Position numbers and translations under genes: made by a program. This document shows positions 1 through 11,572 of a DNA stretch of 64,000 bases, piece by piece. This DNA is from Entonaema liquescens (lineage: Eukaryota; Ascomycota; Sordariomycetes; Xylariales; Xylariaceae): the NCBI GenBank assembly GCA_902805475.1, contig CADCSX010000009.1, positions 310,001 to 374,000 of the forward strand, in the 5' to 3' direction. The notes under the pieces were generated by a model that worked only from the letters and a program-made list of their open reading frames with translations, had not been told where the DNA came from and searched no databases. Position 1 is the first letter of the stretch. Each line of letters begins with the position of its first letter.

Positions 1-809
1 GCCAGGTTTCCTTGGAAATTTAGCGTTGGGCCAACTTCAAGTACGATAGGTATGTATATCATATTAATGGCAGTAGGCAGGCTTCTTGAAAGATCCTACC
101 TTGACACGATATTATAGACTTTACCTGCTGTTAATACGAGACAAGCATGAACAACATGGTGGCAACTGCATTGCCGGATAAGGATACTCGTGAAAGCACA
201 ACCGCCAGAGCTAGTGGCACTTGTAAGATACTAAGGTATTACCTGGCTTACTGATATAGCTGTATGTAAGACTAGTATATCCTATTTCCGAGATAGTTGG
301 TTTGAATCGAGGATAGTGTAGACTGCTGTTGCTAGGTTCGTAACCCGTTACGGCCCACCGGGGAGACGATATTAGATCCCGTTGAGATAACATGAGTATT
401 AACTTTATTATTATAAACATAAGCATTATAATAGTCGTCGAGCTTGAATACACTATAAGACAAGACATCTCCTCGTTATTATTGTGACCAATGAGAGCTG
501 AATATTGCCTCGAGCCTGTCCAAATACGGTCAGAAGCCTGGGGCAAGCGTGGGGAGTTTTCGTCATGTCATGCTTATTTCTGGAACCAAAACAAACAAGG
601 AAACGGCGCTGATCGATGAGATGGCATTTTTTTCTCCGAGAGTCCCTGCTATCCCTGACCGACAGTCGTGCGACAAGAGCTACGAACTATTTCGTTTCAC
701 GACGGACGTGATTGAGAGTATGATCCGTATAAAGTTCAAGTCCCGTAATAGGGAGTACTAGAGTAAGTAGCTAACCACATGAGAGAGGTATAACCTAATG
801 ACCTATGTG

Positions 810-824
810 TACCTAGGTACCTAG
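810..824. repeat. dispersed ACCTAGGT palindrome
   Basis: The sequence TACCTAGGTACCTAG contains two overlapping palindromes (CCTAGG and GGTACC). Closely related words occur near 1639, 9372, 19328, 20479, 26393, 28165, 28184 and 37124, nearly always outside coding exons. Function unknown. Confidence 0.6.
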
Positions 825-1638
825 ATCTGGGGTAGAATTCAAGTAGGTAATGTACCTAAATAACGGCGCGTTGTTACGTGTCAACGACTCAACGTGTCGA
901 GGAACAAGAAAACGTCCAGGTTAGAACTTGGAAGTGATGCGTAAAAATGCCCCATAGCTCCACTAACCTTATGGAGATAGGGGCTGAAGGTGGGTCTTCT
1001 AGAGTGGAAGCTACACTAGCTACACTAGCATCATCAGCAACTTCCCAATCTCGAAGCTCTATGCTCTTATATAAGCACCTTCCGTGAGTTAGAAAGCGTC
1101 ATCGCAACTCGAAGATGAGATACGTACATGTATACTTGCTTGTGTATATGTAGGTAGGAAGTACCTGTATGTAATTCAGCTTAAATTGATTGACTTAATG
1201 CAGTTGCCTACCTAAATTCATTGAATAGAACATATGGGAAGAATAGGTACTTACAAGAACTGGTGTATTCAACTACATGTAACGAAACGCATCGCCGTTA
1301 GAAGCAAGCTCGCTGCTGACTGAGGTCAAGGTCAGCTGGTGTTCGTTCTTATCGTCGTTACATTCGCCCTCCTCTACGGTTCCAACGGACGTTGGCATAC
1401 TTCGACTAGGCTGACAGAGGCGGACATGCCGCCGCATATAATGGTGTCATGCATTCTAAGGCGTGTCATACATGTACATATCAATTGCATCTTACCGAAA
1501 AGGAAAGGCAATGAACACACGTCTCGCTTAGTTCAATGGGGAATTTATAGGGGGGGGCTTTGCATAAAGTAGGACTTCTCGGTGTGAATAGCCTCATCGT
1601 GTGTGACATAAAACTTTGTATAAGTACCATTTGGAAGT

Positions 1639-1653
1639 TACCTAGGTAGGTAC
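1639..1653. repeat. dispersed ACCTAGGT palindrome, exact 15-mer
   Basis: TACCTAGGTAGGTAC, identical over 15 bases to the copy at 20479-20493, nearly 19 kb away. Both copies lie in intergenic DNA. Confidence 0.6.
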
Positions 1654-1997
1654 TGTTTGCTCCGACTAGAAAATAGAAGGAACAAACACTCGTTGAGTGA
1701 GAAGAAATGAAGGGCAAGGGCGAACATGTCTAATGTAGTACGTAAACGGGACTTTCCTCTTTCACAATGTCTAACGTTGTATCTCGTTTACCGTCTCAAA
1801 TCACTGAACTCATTTTATTCTCCAACCTCAATTCCTCTCGCTTTAATAAAAAAATTCAAACTACTTAATTGGTGCTTTTGGACACGGCAAGGACTAAAAG
1901 CTGTTGTGAGTCACCGACACTCGTTGACTACCTCATAATAACCCCCTTTCCCATCTTACCGAACTTCTTGATCACATCCTTGAAGATAGCAGGTGAC

Positions 1998-2694
1998 ATG
2001 ATGCATTCCTTACTTGTCTTTCTCGCTTACTCTACTCTTGCATCGGCGACAACATATTTCCTCACCGTCTTCGCACCGGACACCGAGGTCCATGGTACAC
2101 TACTCAATGCAGCCGCTCAGGGCTTCTACGCCGGTATTTCAGGGCCCGCGACCTACTGTCCCCAGGGTGTGACATGTCCCGATGTTCAAGGTTCTCTCGT
2201 ATATGCTGGTCTGACTGGCATGGCTGTGAGTGTCCTCAAACTGGAATGAGACAAGACTTTTTACATGCGCTACGAGCTGCGTGATATTCCATCTTATTAA
2301 TATTGCTATGCTTTCTCTCCACTGACAGAAATATCTGTAGGTCGAAGTCCCTGGTGGCCAAGCCATCTACGTCGCATCATCGGGTCAAATAGCATACACG
2401 CCGGGGCATTCGGCATATGTGCCAGCTGGTTCCTTAACAGGAGGTTGGTTCAATAAGACGGTGTTATCGGACTGCGATCCTGCTCGTGATGTGCTCGACT
2501 TCCTACCCGTTGACGGCTCTAGTGCCGGTGGCGTTAAACTATGCTCTCAGGTCGAAGACTACATGGCAGGTACCGGAGCTAGTTACCGCTTATATGCCGG
2601 AACAGCAGACTTCAACTTAACCGACTGTGTCGATGCTGTTGGTCTCACTTTGCACGGCGTCGCTGCAGAATACGGGTGCTGGCAATACACCTAA
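1998..2694 (+). CDS. small secreted PhiA/IgE-binding-like cell wall protein
   Basis: Joined exons 1998..2225 and 2341..2694 give 193 residues. The first intron base is the GTGAGT donor at 2226 and the acceptor is TAG at 2338-2340; the join is phase 0 and produces the run MAVEVPGGQAIYVASSGQ. The N-terminus (MMHSLLVFLAYSTLASA) is a clear signal peptide. The motif VPGGQ-IYV followed by a GQIAYTPGHSAYVPAGS-type stretch is what I associate with the Aspergillus PhiA / IgE-binding family of secreted, cell-wall-associated proteins. Several cysteines (in CPQGVTC, CDPA, KLCSQ, LTDC, GCWQ) suggest disulfides. Family assignment rests on recalled motif similarity; the signal peptide and gene structure are seen directly. 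The two adjacent ATGs at 1998 and 2001 make the exact start ambiguous by one residue. Confidence 0.75.
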
Positions 2695-3054
2695 TGATGG
2701 ATAATGTGCCGTTACTATCGCTGGACAACAGTATTTTTGCTAGAAAACAAACGCCGATTTATTGGTATAAGTCGGCTTGGAGCTGTATATATTCATTTTC
2801 TGGGTCACTGGATGCAGATACCATTGAGAAACTCTACTGGAATAGGCTATTACATGTCCTCTTTATGGATTTACGGCTTGGGACGGCTTGGGACGAAATC
2901 GTAGCAACGGGAGGAGACGATTTGAAGTAATTATGGGAGCACGGGCGCTGGTTTAGTTTTTTAGTTATTTGTCGACAACTTGGTCGTTCCAGCTAAGGTA
3001 CCTAATAGAGCGAATGCGTACTACCTTTCCAATCTTATAATGTTACGAGATCAC
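2695..3054. other. intergenic, convergent 3' ends
   Basis: This space separates the stop of the PhiA-like gene (+) from the stop of the beta-galactosidase gene (-), so it holds two converging 3' untranslated regions. I see no gene in it. Confidence 0.6.
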
Positions 3055-6000
3055 TCAATCTAGTAATACCTCAACATCAAACTCCCGATCTGTCCTAAGT
3101 TGATATTGTGGCAGGGTCGCAGGCCCGCAGCTCCCCGTTCCCAGGCCGTGGTGATACCAGTCCAACCTAACAATATGATCGTCCCTCTTCCTCTTGCGTA
3201 ACTCATACGGGTGCTTGCTCTCATCTACGTCGCGCGTACTATATGGTGTCACACTAAAGCTCGCACCTTGGTGTTCCCCAAACCTCGCCCTCAACAAGCG
3301 ATTCGGGTACTCGTCCTCGCCGCCCCATCGCGTCCGCAGCTCCACCCACCGGACATCCGTGCGGTTCCCACTGTCCTGAGGGAACTCGTAGTAATTGAAT
3401 AGCGCATCGGCGGCCCAGCCCCAAGTGTTGATCTGCTGCGCGCGCTTCTTGTCGGCGTACGATTCACCCGGGCCCCGGCCAAACCACTCTACGACACGGA
3501 TATCCCGCAATCCGAAAGATAGACCGAAGCGCGCGAAGGTGGAGGGCAGGAGCGCGCCGCTGGGCTTGGCTTGCACGCGGATGCTGCAGTGTTCGGATGT
3601 AAGTGTGTACGTGATTGTCGTGTCGACGGCCCAGGCTAGGACGGGAGGGGCCACGCGGCCTTTTACGACGACGACGCAGCCGGATTCTGTCTCGGTGGTG
3701 GTTATTTGGGAGAAGTGGTGGCGCGTTTGGTGGACTCTTCGGTCGAGCCATTCTTTGCCGTGGGGACCGCCGCGGTCGTTGTCTGTTAGCGCACGGTAGA
3801 AGTCGAGGGTTAGGGGCACGGTGATCAGGTTGTGGTCGGGCTTAGAGGTGTGTGTTAGAGAGGACAGTGTGCCGTTGCCCGTGTCGAAGCCGAATGTGCG
3901 GCCGGATTGGAGGGTCACGTAGAGCATTCCGTCGTCTTTGCGCTGGACGTGTGGGCGAGAGGGCGCGGAGAGGGATTTAAGGAGGGCGAGGGATGGTGGT
4001 GGGGTTAGGGGCAGTTCGCCTCGGGCTACGACTCGTCCGGGAGTTATCCATTTACTCCCCGTGCGCGCCATGAAGTCTAACTCGAGCCATGTGCCCGTAG
4101 ATAGTGTTTTTGGCAACCCGCCGAGAATTAAAGTCGCTTCTGTATGGGGCTTAACCCCTGCTGGAATGAGAATCTCATTTCCGATCATCTGTTGCCGATC
4201 GGAAACGAGGCTCCAGTAGCACTTGAGATGGTCTAGAGTTAGGAAATCATAGCGGTTTATGATTATCACTTCGTTACCCTTTACGGCGAGTACTTGGACG
4301 GGTTCGATGGCCTTGCTATATTCAGTGAGTCCTGGACCGGGGTTGTGGCGCGAATCGCAGAGTCCATCCATCACAAAGTTGCCGTCGTGAGGTTCGTCGG
4401 GTTGAAAATCACCACCATATGCAAAGTACTTTTCTCCGTCTTTGGTTTCGGTGAGGAGACCCTGTGGGATAGCGTGTTAGTTCTAACGAATGAATAATTG
4501 CGTCGAGATGGTATAGACTTACATGGTTTGCCCATTCCCACACGAAACCTCCCATTAACCGAGGATACTTATAGAATGCCTCGATATACTCTTGTATAGC
4601 ACCCGGACCGTTGCCCACTATAACAGCAGTCAATATTGTCCGCCTCGGAAAAAAAGATCTAGGAGTTTCTCGACTTTTGAGGGGCAACTCCTGAATCCAC
4701 TTGGCAGGCAGGCTTTACCCTCGGGGCAAGAGAAAGAGGGCAAAAGAAAATATTAATATTACTTACTAGCATGGGCATATTCGCACATGACGAACGGCTT
4801 CTTCCAATCCTTTTCCTCTGCATACTTGATCACCTCGTCAACGGGTGTGTACATCCTACTGAAAATGTCCGCAGTCTGAGCCTCTTGATCGCCTTCGTAG
4901 TGTATAAGACGTGTCTTGTCAATCTCCTTGATGGCGTCGTACATTGCTTGGTGATTGCTGCCGTAGAACGCTTCGTTCCCGAGAGACCATATGATGATAC
5001 TCGGATGGTTCTTATCGCGCGCCACTAACTGTACCGCACGATCTACGTAGGCCTCTTTCCATTCGGGATTGTTCGACGTGAAGCTTGCTGGATCGCCGCC
5101 GACTTCGCCGAAACCGTGACATTCAAGGTCAGCTTCGTCTATTATCCAAAATCCGATTTCATCCGCTAGATCGTACAACCTCGGGTCGTTTGGATAATGG
5201 GATGTGCGGATAGCATTGATATTAAACGCCTTCATCAGCTGGAGATCATATTTCATATCTGCATATGAAACCGTCCTCCCTGATTGCGCGTTATGCTCGT
5301 GGCGATTTACCCCGCGAATCTTGATCGGCTTGCCATTGACACAGAAGACGCCGTCGATAAGCTCAGCGCTACGGAATCCGACTTTCTGAGAAACGTATGT
5401 GGAACCGACGGATAGGACTAATGTGTATAAGTAAGGTGTTTCTGCCGTCCATTTCTCGGGATTCTCAATCCGATACGTATGTTTGCCTTGTCGTGTAAGT
5501 TGATCAGGAATGACGCTTTTACCTTCGCCATCTAGAAGCTTGAGATGGATAGTTTCGTCAGATTTATTCAACGTAGTCTCTACAGAAAGCCATGCGTCTC
5601 TGCAATCATCGTCTAGATGTGTTTGAACATGGAAGTCCTCAAGACGAGCGGAGGGAAACGAATGAAGCCAGACATCTCTGAAGATGCCGCTAAGCCACCA
5701 TTGGTCCTTGTAGTAAAGTTAGATGATATTGAAGTCACGTCCTATAAATATCAAACATACCTGATCCTCGATATAGCTTCCATCACACCGCTGGTAAACC
5801 TCAACACAAAGAGTGTTTTCGGAATCGAGTTCAAGGAACGGCGTCACGTCAAACTCGCTCGGGTTTCTTGAACCTTGCGAGTAGCCAATGTCTTTCCCAT
5901 TCAACCAGATAGTAAATGCCGAATCAACACCCTCGAATCGTAGCCGCCATTGATCCCCATCCTTGAGTCGATCTGGCACCATGAAGCGCGTAATGTACCG

Positions 6001-6534
6001 CCCGCATTCGTTGTCATCATACGGGACATGTGGGGGATTGACTGGAAAAGGGAAGTTGACGTTGGTATACTGAGGGCCCTTGCCAAATCCCTGAAGCTGC
6101 CACATACCAGGCACCTTGATAAGCTTCCATTCTGTATGGTCGAAATCGGGTTGATAGAAATCTCGAGAACCCTTGAAGGGACCTGGAGATAGTTCAAACC
6201 CCCAAGTACCGGAGAGCAGAGCAGCCCTAGAGCGGCTCACGTCGCCGGAAAGAGCGTCATCTTCGGTGTCGTAAATATGGAAATGGCTTCTAGGTGGAAG
6301 AGTATTTCGGTGAATGACTTGGAGATTACTCCAATGAGGGACTTGTTCTGGCTGGACCTCCGTCCTGTTTAGTCCATTTTGGCTGAGAGCCGAAGATGCA
6401 GCGGGTGAAGGCTCTCGATTAAGACCAAGATTAGAATAGGTAACATTTAAGTCCACATGCATGCTGGTATCTTGACGAATAGCCAAGTTCGACTCATCGA
6501 CGGAGGAGGAGGGCTTAGGGGTATCAGAAGACAT
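3055..6534 (-). CDS. LacZ-type beta-galactosidase (glycoside hydrolase family 2)
   Basis: Four exons on the minus strand, 5761..6534, 4767..5706, 4523..4617 and 3055..4461, encode 1071 residues, close to the length of E. coli LacZ. The introns (54, 149 and 61 bases) have GTATGT or GTAAGT donors and join in frame. Domain order follows GH2: N-terminal jelly roll (EDQDQWWLSGIFRDV at the first join), immunoglobulin-like domain, TIM barrel, and C-terminal Bgal small-chain domain. The acid/base glutamate is in WSLGNEAF (about E503) and the nucleophile in MCEYAHAMGNG (about E567); the latter motif is rebuilt only after splicing exon 2 to exon 3, which supports the model. No signal peptide is visible: the protein starts MSSDTPKPSSSVDE after an upstream hydrophobic run in the same frame that has its own possible ATG at 6576. 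It should hydrolyse lactose or other beta-galactosides in the cytosol. Confidence 0.93.
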
Positions 6535-7340
6535 AACGAAGAAGTAATAGGAGTTTAGAGCGTAAATCAAAAGCACTGCTAAGTTAACACCGGTGGAATT
6601 TCTATCTCACGATCCTCATTGCAAATCAACGATTGTGAAGAGCCAACGTTGCGATCGCAAACAACGCTTGTACATCAGATCTCGTGAAATAGAAAGGAAG
6701 TTCAAGGCATAAATAAACGACTTCATTATTTTGGCATCATAACAGTAGATAATGAGGGTAATACTTGAGGAGACAAGACAACCAACTCTGCTGCGATATC
6801 AACTGATTGTTTGAGTTGTTAAGAAACTGTAGGAGTATTGAAGGTTAGAATAACAGGAGATTCATCTAAAATTAGAGTGACGTAGGCTTCCAACCTCCCA
6901 ATTGGCTCGGACTGTCCCGCGTTCATGCGGAGGCTGGGGATTTGAGATTTGAGACAAGGAGAGAGGCTCAAGGTTGGAGACCAAGCGTGGGGAACAGACC
7001 AATAATAAATTTAATAAGCTTTGATGTCTTATCCTCTCCAAGACTGGTACTGGTGCTGAATACAAAGGAAGATACCGTATAATAGAAGAAATTCAACAGA
7101 AACAAGGACATATACAAGGCAATATTTCAATATTATTATGATTTTAACATCGTTATTTCTTAATGCACTTTTTACTATGCAGGGTTCCAGTGGGAGACTG
7201 CTCGACACCCAGGGCCTCTTACTTTACGACTCTACGGATTTGCTAAATGGCCAGACAATCGCCCGCGAGGGCTGACTGCATCTTTCACCGATTACGCCAT
7301 TAAACCAAAGAACGCCGTTGGCCAACCAGAATGCTTTCGA
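6535..7340. other. intergenic: beta-galactosidase promoter and Aha1 3' region
   Basis: This stretch holds the upstream region of the beta-galactosidase gene and the 3' untranslated region of the Aha1 gene, both on the minus strand. No supportable gene is seen. Confidence 0.6.
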
Positions 7341-8490
7341 CTATAGGATTGTTCCAAATCTTTTCAACGTTAGCTTGCGTCTAAGAGACAAAATGAATTA
7401 GTGATGCAGACTTACCCGAAAGTCTTCTTGATACTCCTCACGTAATACTCCTCCCAGTTGCGCTTGGTCACTTCTTCCTGACCTACGGGCACGCCACTCC
7501 AAGTGACCCTCATCACGGTTACGCCGTCTACATCGTTCTGGTCGAACTCAATTACCTGTTTGGAGTAATGGCCAGCCGGCCATTGGTTTAGCCGCCAAGT
7601 CTGGGTAATCTTGGTTGGCTCCTCCAGTTCTTCGTATTCGCCAGAGACGTTACCGTCGAACAATTCGAACTTGCCACCCTTCTTGGCCCCATCAAATCTC
7701 TTTGGAGGTGCACGGGTGAAGGCAGCTAGACGTTGCGGGTCAGTGAAGGTCTGGTACAACTCAGCAGCAGTAGTTCGGAATTCCTCCTGATCAGATACTG
7801 TTGTCGTGTTGACGACGCTACCACTGTTCTTCTGGGTGCCGGCACCAGTGTTGGGCTTTGGTGTGGCCCCGGTGGGCGTGTGGTACTTGGGTGTACTGAA
7901 TCCGCTCGAGGGATTTGAGCCAGCGGCGTGTTGGATATCTTTGCCGTGTTCAGCAATCAAAGCCGGTGTAAGCTTTGCGAATTCCTTCCGTAGCTGTGGT
8001 GTGATCTTAGATCGAACTAGATCCTTCACCGGCTGCTTTTCCTGCGACTCCGAGTAGATGTCTATGTCAAACTTTTTCAATGTTAGTACTACTATCTGCA
8101 ACAATTAGGTAACTATAGGAATACCTACAACAAAGTCATTTTCCTCGGTATCATGGGCGACTTCAGGTACAGTAATAGTACCCGAAACGTCCTCTTCGCC
8201 GGGAGCGGCTCCTAGTTCATGTTAGGCGACTGGCTAAGTGAGTAATGATGGTTTGGAGTTAACTTACCAGAGTACTCTAAGACGAGTTTCACGTCATAGA
8301 TGGTAATAACTTTGCCTTTCCGTTGGCTCACGTCAACATCCCCGTCCATGCTGACAACCTTTTTAATCTTGGCGGTGACCTCTCCATCTTCAGCCGAGAT
8401 CTTGGTTAGATTCTCTTCGAACCATTGCCTCGTCCATTCACCGGCATTCTTGCTGACCCAATGCCAGTTGTTTGGGTTATGTAGAACCAT
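7341..8490 (-). CDS. AHA1: Aha1-type activator of Hsp90 ATPase
   Basis: Exons 8268..8490, 8129..8211, 7416..8071 and 7341..7359 give 326 residues, close to human AHA1 (338). The N-terminal Aha1_N domain (NPNNWHWVSKNAGEW to PQLRKEF) binds and stimulates the Hsp90 middle domain. A Ser/Thr/Pro-rich linker follows. The C-terminal AHSA1/START-like domain contains FDGAKKGGKFELFDGNVSGE and ITQTWRLNQWPAGHYS. Intron 2 has a perfect TACTAAC branch site. The last intron (7360..7415) splices to a 19-base terminal exon that restores the ending FGFGTIL; without splicing the frame ends at FG. Both introns 2 and 3 end in nearly the same acceptor, TTGAAAAAG or TTGAAAAG, soon after the branch. The protein is a cytosolic co-chaperone for client folding. 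Confidence 0.93.
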
Positions 8491-10372
8491 GGTGGATTTT
8501 GGAGAAGGACAATTCGTATGAAGGTTTGGATGTGGTTGGAAAGCTAAAGGTTGACGAGGCTATGTTAGCAAATCGCCAATTCGAGGTAAACAAGTCGAGG
8601 TGTAAGTGGTTTAAAGAGTAGGTAGATTGTGAAGTTTATCAGATATGAGTCTTAAAGACTACAGCTATTGGTCATCAATGAAAGGGAGTACAAGTCGCTC
8701 TATGACTGGTGCCAGCTGGTGTATCATCAGAGAAATCACAAATGGGGAAAATATTATGAATATTATAGAAATAAGAAAGATGAGGCTTACTGATGACAGA
8801 TGGACGGGATAAGTTGACTACAGAATCAATCTGCAAGCATAGCTGACGAATTGAATAGAAGGAAATATCGGCATGAAGGGCGCCCGGCCGACAACAAGAA
8901 AGATTGTTGTAAGATTCTAAGGTTAGAAGAAAATGCAGCGGAAAGCTCTAGAATTTCGACGAAGTTTAGGTCAAGATGAAAGATTTCTGCCAATGAGAAT
9001 GGAAAAATCCACATTCGGCGAAATATCGGTCCGCATATTCTTGAATTTGAAAATCCGGTCATTGCAGCCCATGAGCATAGGTTATGTAATCCCGAGGGTT
9101 TTATCGATTGAAGCAAGAACCTAAGGAAATAAGGAATGCATCTCCCTAAGAAAATACCTAGGATTAGAAGATGCACCTAACTTTCTCTAGGTACCCTTCG
9201 TATCCATATCTAGGTACCTATCACCTGCATGGAACTCTTAAATATCATCACATAGGTAAAAGCAAACCATCATTAATATTGGAGAACCAGAACGAAATGA
9301 AACGCAGTAAATTATCCTAAATTACAAAATCCCCAAGATGCACGAGATGATTTCATACAAAGTATGGAACCTACCTAGGTATACAACTCCTGTTCCAACT
9401 CGTCAACAACTCTACATAGGTATCATCACACAGTCATTATCACCTCTTAATCCCGGATGTTACATGCCACTACGCTTCTACCAAGCAGTCATGCTTTGCG
9501 AAACTAAAAATCAATATATTAGAATTAACTACTAGAAGAGCCAGGTTCTAGCCCCTAACTCTACATATGCAGCTCATGTTACATCTGGACCCTCGATCAC
9601 TAAGAGTCGACGTGCTAACTTATTATTGTTTATATTATTGTCATACATGTCTTATCGTCCTCGGCGTAAAGTTAGACATGCAAGATGTTGCCTCTCGGCA
9701 GAACAGGTTCAAAGTTAGATTCGTGCAGAGAGAATCGCCCCCCTTGGGTCTTGTCTTCGGGTCGGCTTCTATCCTCTTTTAGGATATCGAATCAATCAAA
9801 GAATCTCATCCATTTCTAATACTTCCACGTGCAAAACGTACCAGAATTATGACGGGTCGTATACTATTTATAAAACCCGGTCAATGCTAACCAGAAGTTA
9901 GACTATCCATCCGTACCTGGCAGGTCCTTACTCTTGGAAACCTCGGTGCGGGTTGACTTTTTCTTGAATCGCTCATCTCGAATCATTATCAAGTTTAGGA
10001 GTTGGACATACGAACATGTAACTACCTAAGTTTAATTGTAAAGGAGCCTTTGCGCAGTTGGACTCTTAAATCCTCCCAGCACTCAACTATAGATCCCGGA
10101 TCGTATATATGCTGACGGCTTACATCCGCTACGCACATTAACTACGAAATTCGGTGTGTTGCTCTGCAGCGGGAAGCAGATTTCGCGGACGATCAATGCA
10201 TACGTGGGACAATCCGCACTTTATATGTGGCACGGACCATATATAGTAGGAGGATAATTATTAACCCTCCTGTGATCTTTATATACCTTTCGATGAGGGC
10301 AAAATAGCTATCATAAACTTTTCTCGGCTGGTGTAGGTTGGTGATCCAACATAAAGAATAAGCCAATCACTT
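8491..10372. other. intergenic, no supportable gene
   Basis: It includes the Aha1 promoter next to 8491. The rest shows only short frames with atypical composition on both strands and several TACCTAGGTA-like words, the clearest at 9372-9381. I see no exon pairs that can be joined into a convincing protein. Confidence 0.5.
9372..9381. repeat. dispersed TACCTAGGTA palindrome
   Basis: A perfect 10-base palindrome TACCTAGGTA. Degenerate relatives lie just upstream, around 9155-9220, so this part of the intergenic region is locally enriched for the word. Confidence 0.5.
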
Positions 10373-10748
10373 TCAACCGAAAGTGGAGAGTTCTATGATA
10401 GCTGCAACTCCTAAGCGCCCGCAGACCCAAACCACGAGGAAGAAGAAGATCTTGACCAATGAGGGCTCATCGTGGTCTTCCGTTTCCAAATATAGATAGG
10501 GGTCGGCCCACACACTCAACCAATAATCTATTGTTGTTAGAGTGCATCGACTTCGAAGTACCGGGCCCCCCTAATCCCAACTTAGTCGGCCCACCGGGAC
10601 CGCCCTTCAGTACGTCCTCGATGCTTTGCAGCGTCTTACCATATTCCTCATTCGCTCGCTCGACTGCATATTGATTAAAAAACACACTCAATGGTACAGA
10701 TGAGGTTCCATTAGCATCAATGTAAGGGAACCGACTTGGACTAGCCAT
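10373..10748 (-). CDS. possible small single-pass membrane protein
   Basis: Exons 10562..10748 and 10373..10527 can be joined into a 113-residue protein starting MASPSRFPYIDANG. The proposed 34-base intron starts GTACTT and ends CTAACAACAATAG, with a good branch site just before the acceptor, but it is unusually short. After the join the frame reads DYWLSVWADPYLYLE, then an acidic stretch, then a hydrophobic segment (KIFFFLVVWVCGRLGVAAII) that could span a membrane, and stops eight residues later. The N-terminal half is mildly acidic and contains a Gly/Pro-rich piece (GGPGGPTKLGLGGP). I recognise no family. The acceptable composition and frame-preserving intron argue for a gene, but the short intron and lack of homology keep confidence moderate. 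Confidence 0.42.
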
Positions 10749-11572
10749 ATTAAGCACATGTTCATATTCTCATGAACTGGATAGAGGATTCATACAAGGA
10801 ATCTTCTAACAAAATCCTACAATGGTTGTGGTCCGGAACTTATGCAGTGCTAAGGCTAGGCTGTTACATCAGGTAGTATACGATGTATTGTCTGCAGTTT
10901 TGGCATCTCGATTTGCCAAGATGAGACCTAGGAGAAGACATACTCAAACACCAAAGGGGGAAGGGGCAAGAAATGTCGTACGGTCCCTATTTACATACCT
11001 AACCTAGTATAACCTACCTTGGGTAGGTATATGTGAAAGTAAGTTGTGTAAGCGGATAAGATCACGTCCGTTTCTCTCGGAATTTACCTACCCATCAGCC
11101 ATTAACCAGTTGATGAGCCTGTGTAGCCTATGCAGGCATCCAGGGATCTGCCAAGAAGACGCCCCATCCCCCACGTCTTAAGCCAGGGGATCAAGGATCA
11201 TCACCCTATCCAGTCCCTCCATAACTTTTTATCTTTTACACCCTCTTCTCCCATATCGCACAGCATCTCCTCAGCCGCGCCTTTACCATATCTGTCGGCC
11301 TTTTAATATTCCTTCGCCCCTATACAATATATGGGATATCGGGTCATGGGAGTAATTGGCGATAATAGAGTCCCCCATATTGTCGGCTGAAGGACAAGAG
11401 GCGAAGACAACGAAAAAGCATCAACAGTCAGGCCATTTAGGGTATAAACATAAAGAGCATTTACATTTACATTTAATTAACATCCCGCCCGCGCCAGCAT
11501 CCCATCCAGAACCTCACTGCTGTCGCCCTATTCGCGCGTCTGCATTTACATAGGCTACGGCCGCTATACGTG
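10749..11572. other. divergent intergenic region
   Basis: This lies between the possible small minus-strand gene and the large plus-strand protein. The part from about 11100 to 11350 is C-rich and CT-rich (runs such as CCCCATCCCCC and CTCTTCTCCC), typical of fungal promoters and 5' leaders. No gene is seen. Confidence 0.5.

Larger units (their letters stand above)
1..1997. other. intergenic, no supportable gene
   Basis: I see no reading frame here with protein-like composition or splice-linked continuation; the short open frames are interrupted and low in information. The stretch is moderately AT-rich and carries two copies of the dispersed TACCTAGGTA palindrome, annotated separately. The last 100 bases before 1998 are CT-rich, which fits a fungal core promoter for the downstream secreted-protein gene. 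Confidence 0.6.

Noticed and set aside
3395..3799. Plus-strand frames inside the beta-galactosidase gene
   Set aside because: Antisense shadows of a strongly supported GH2 coding exon.
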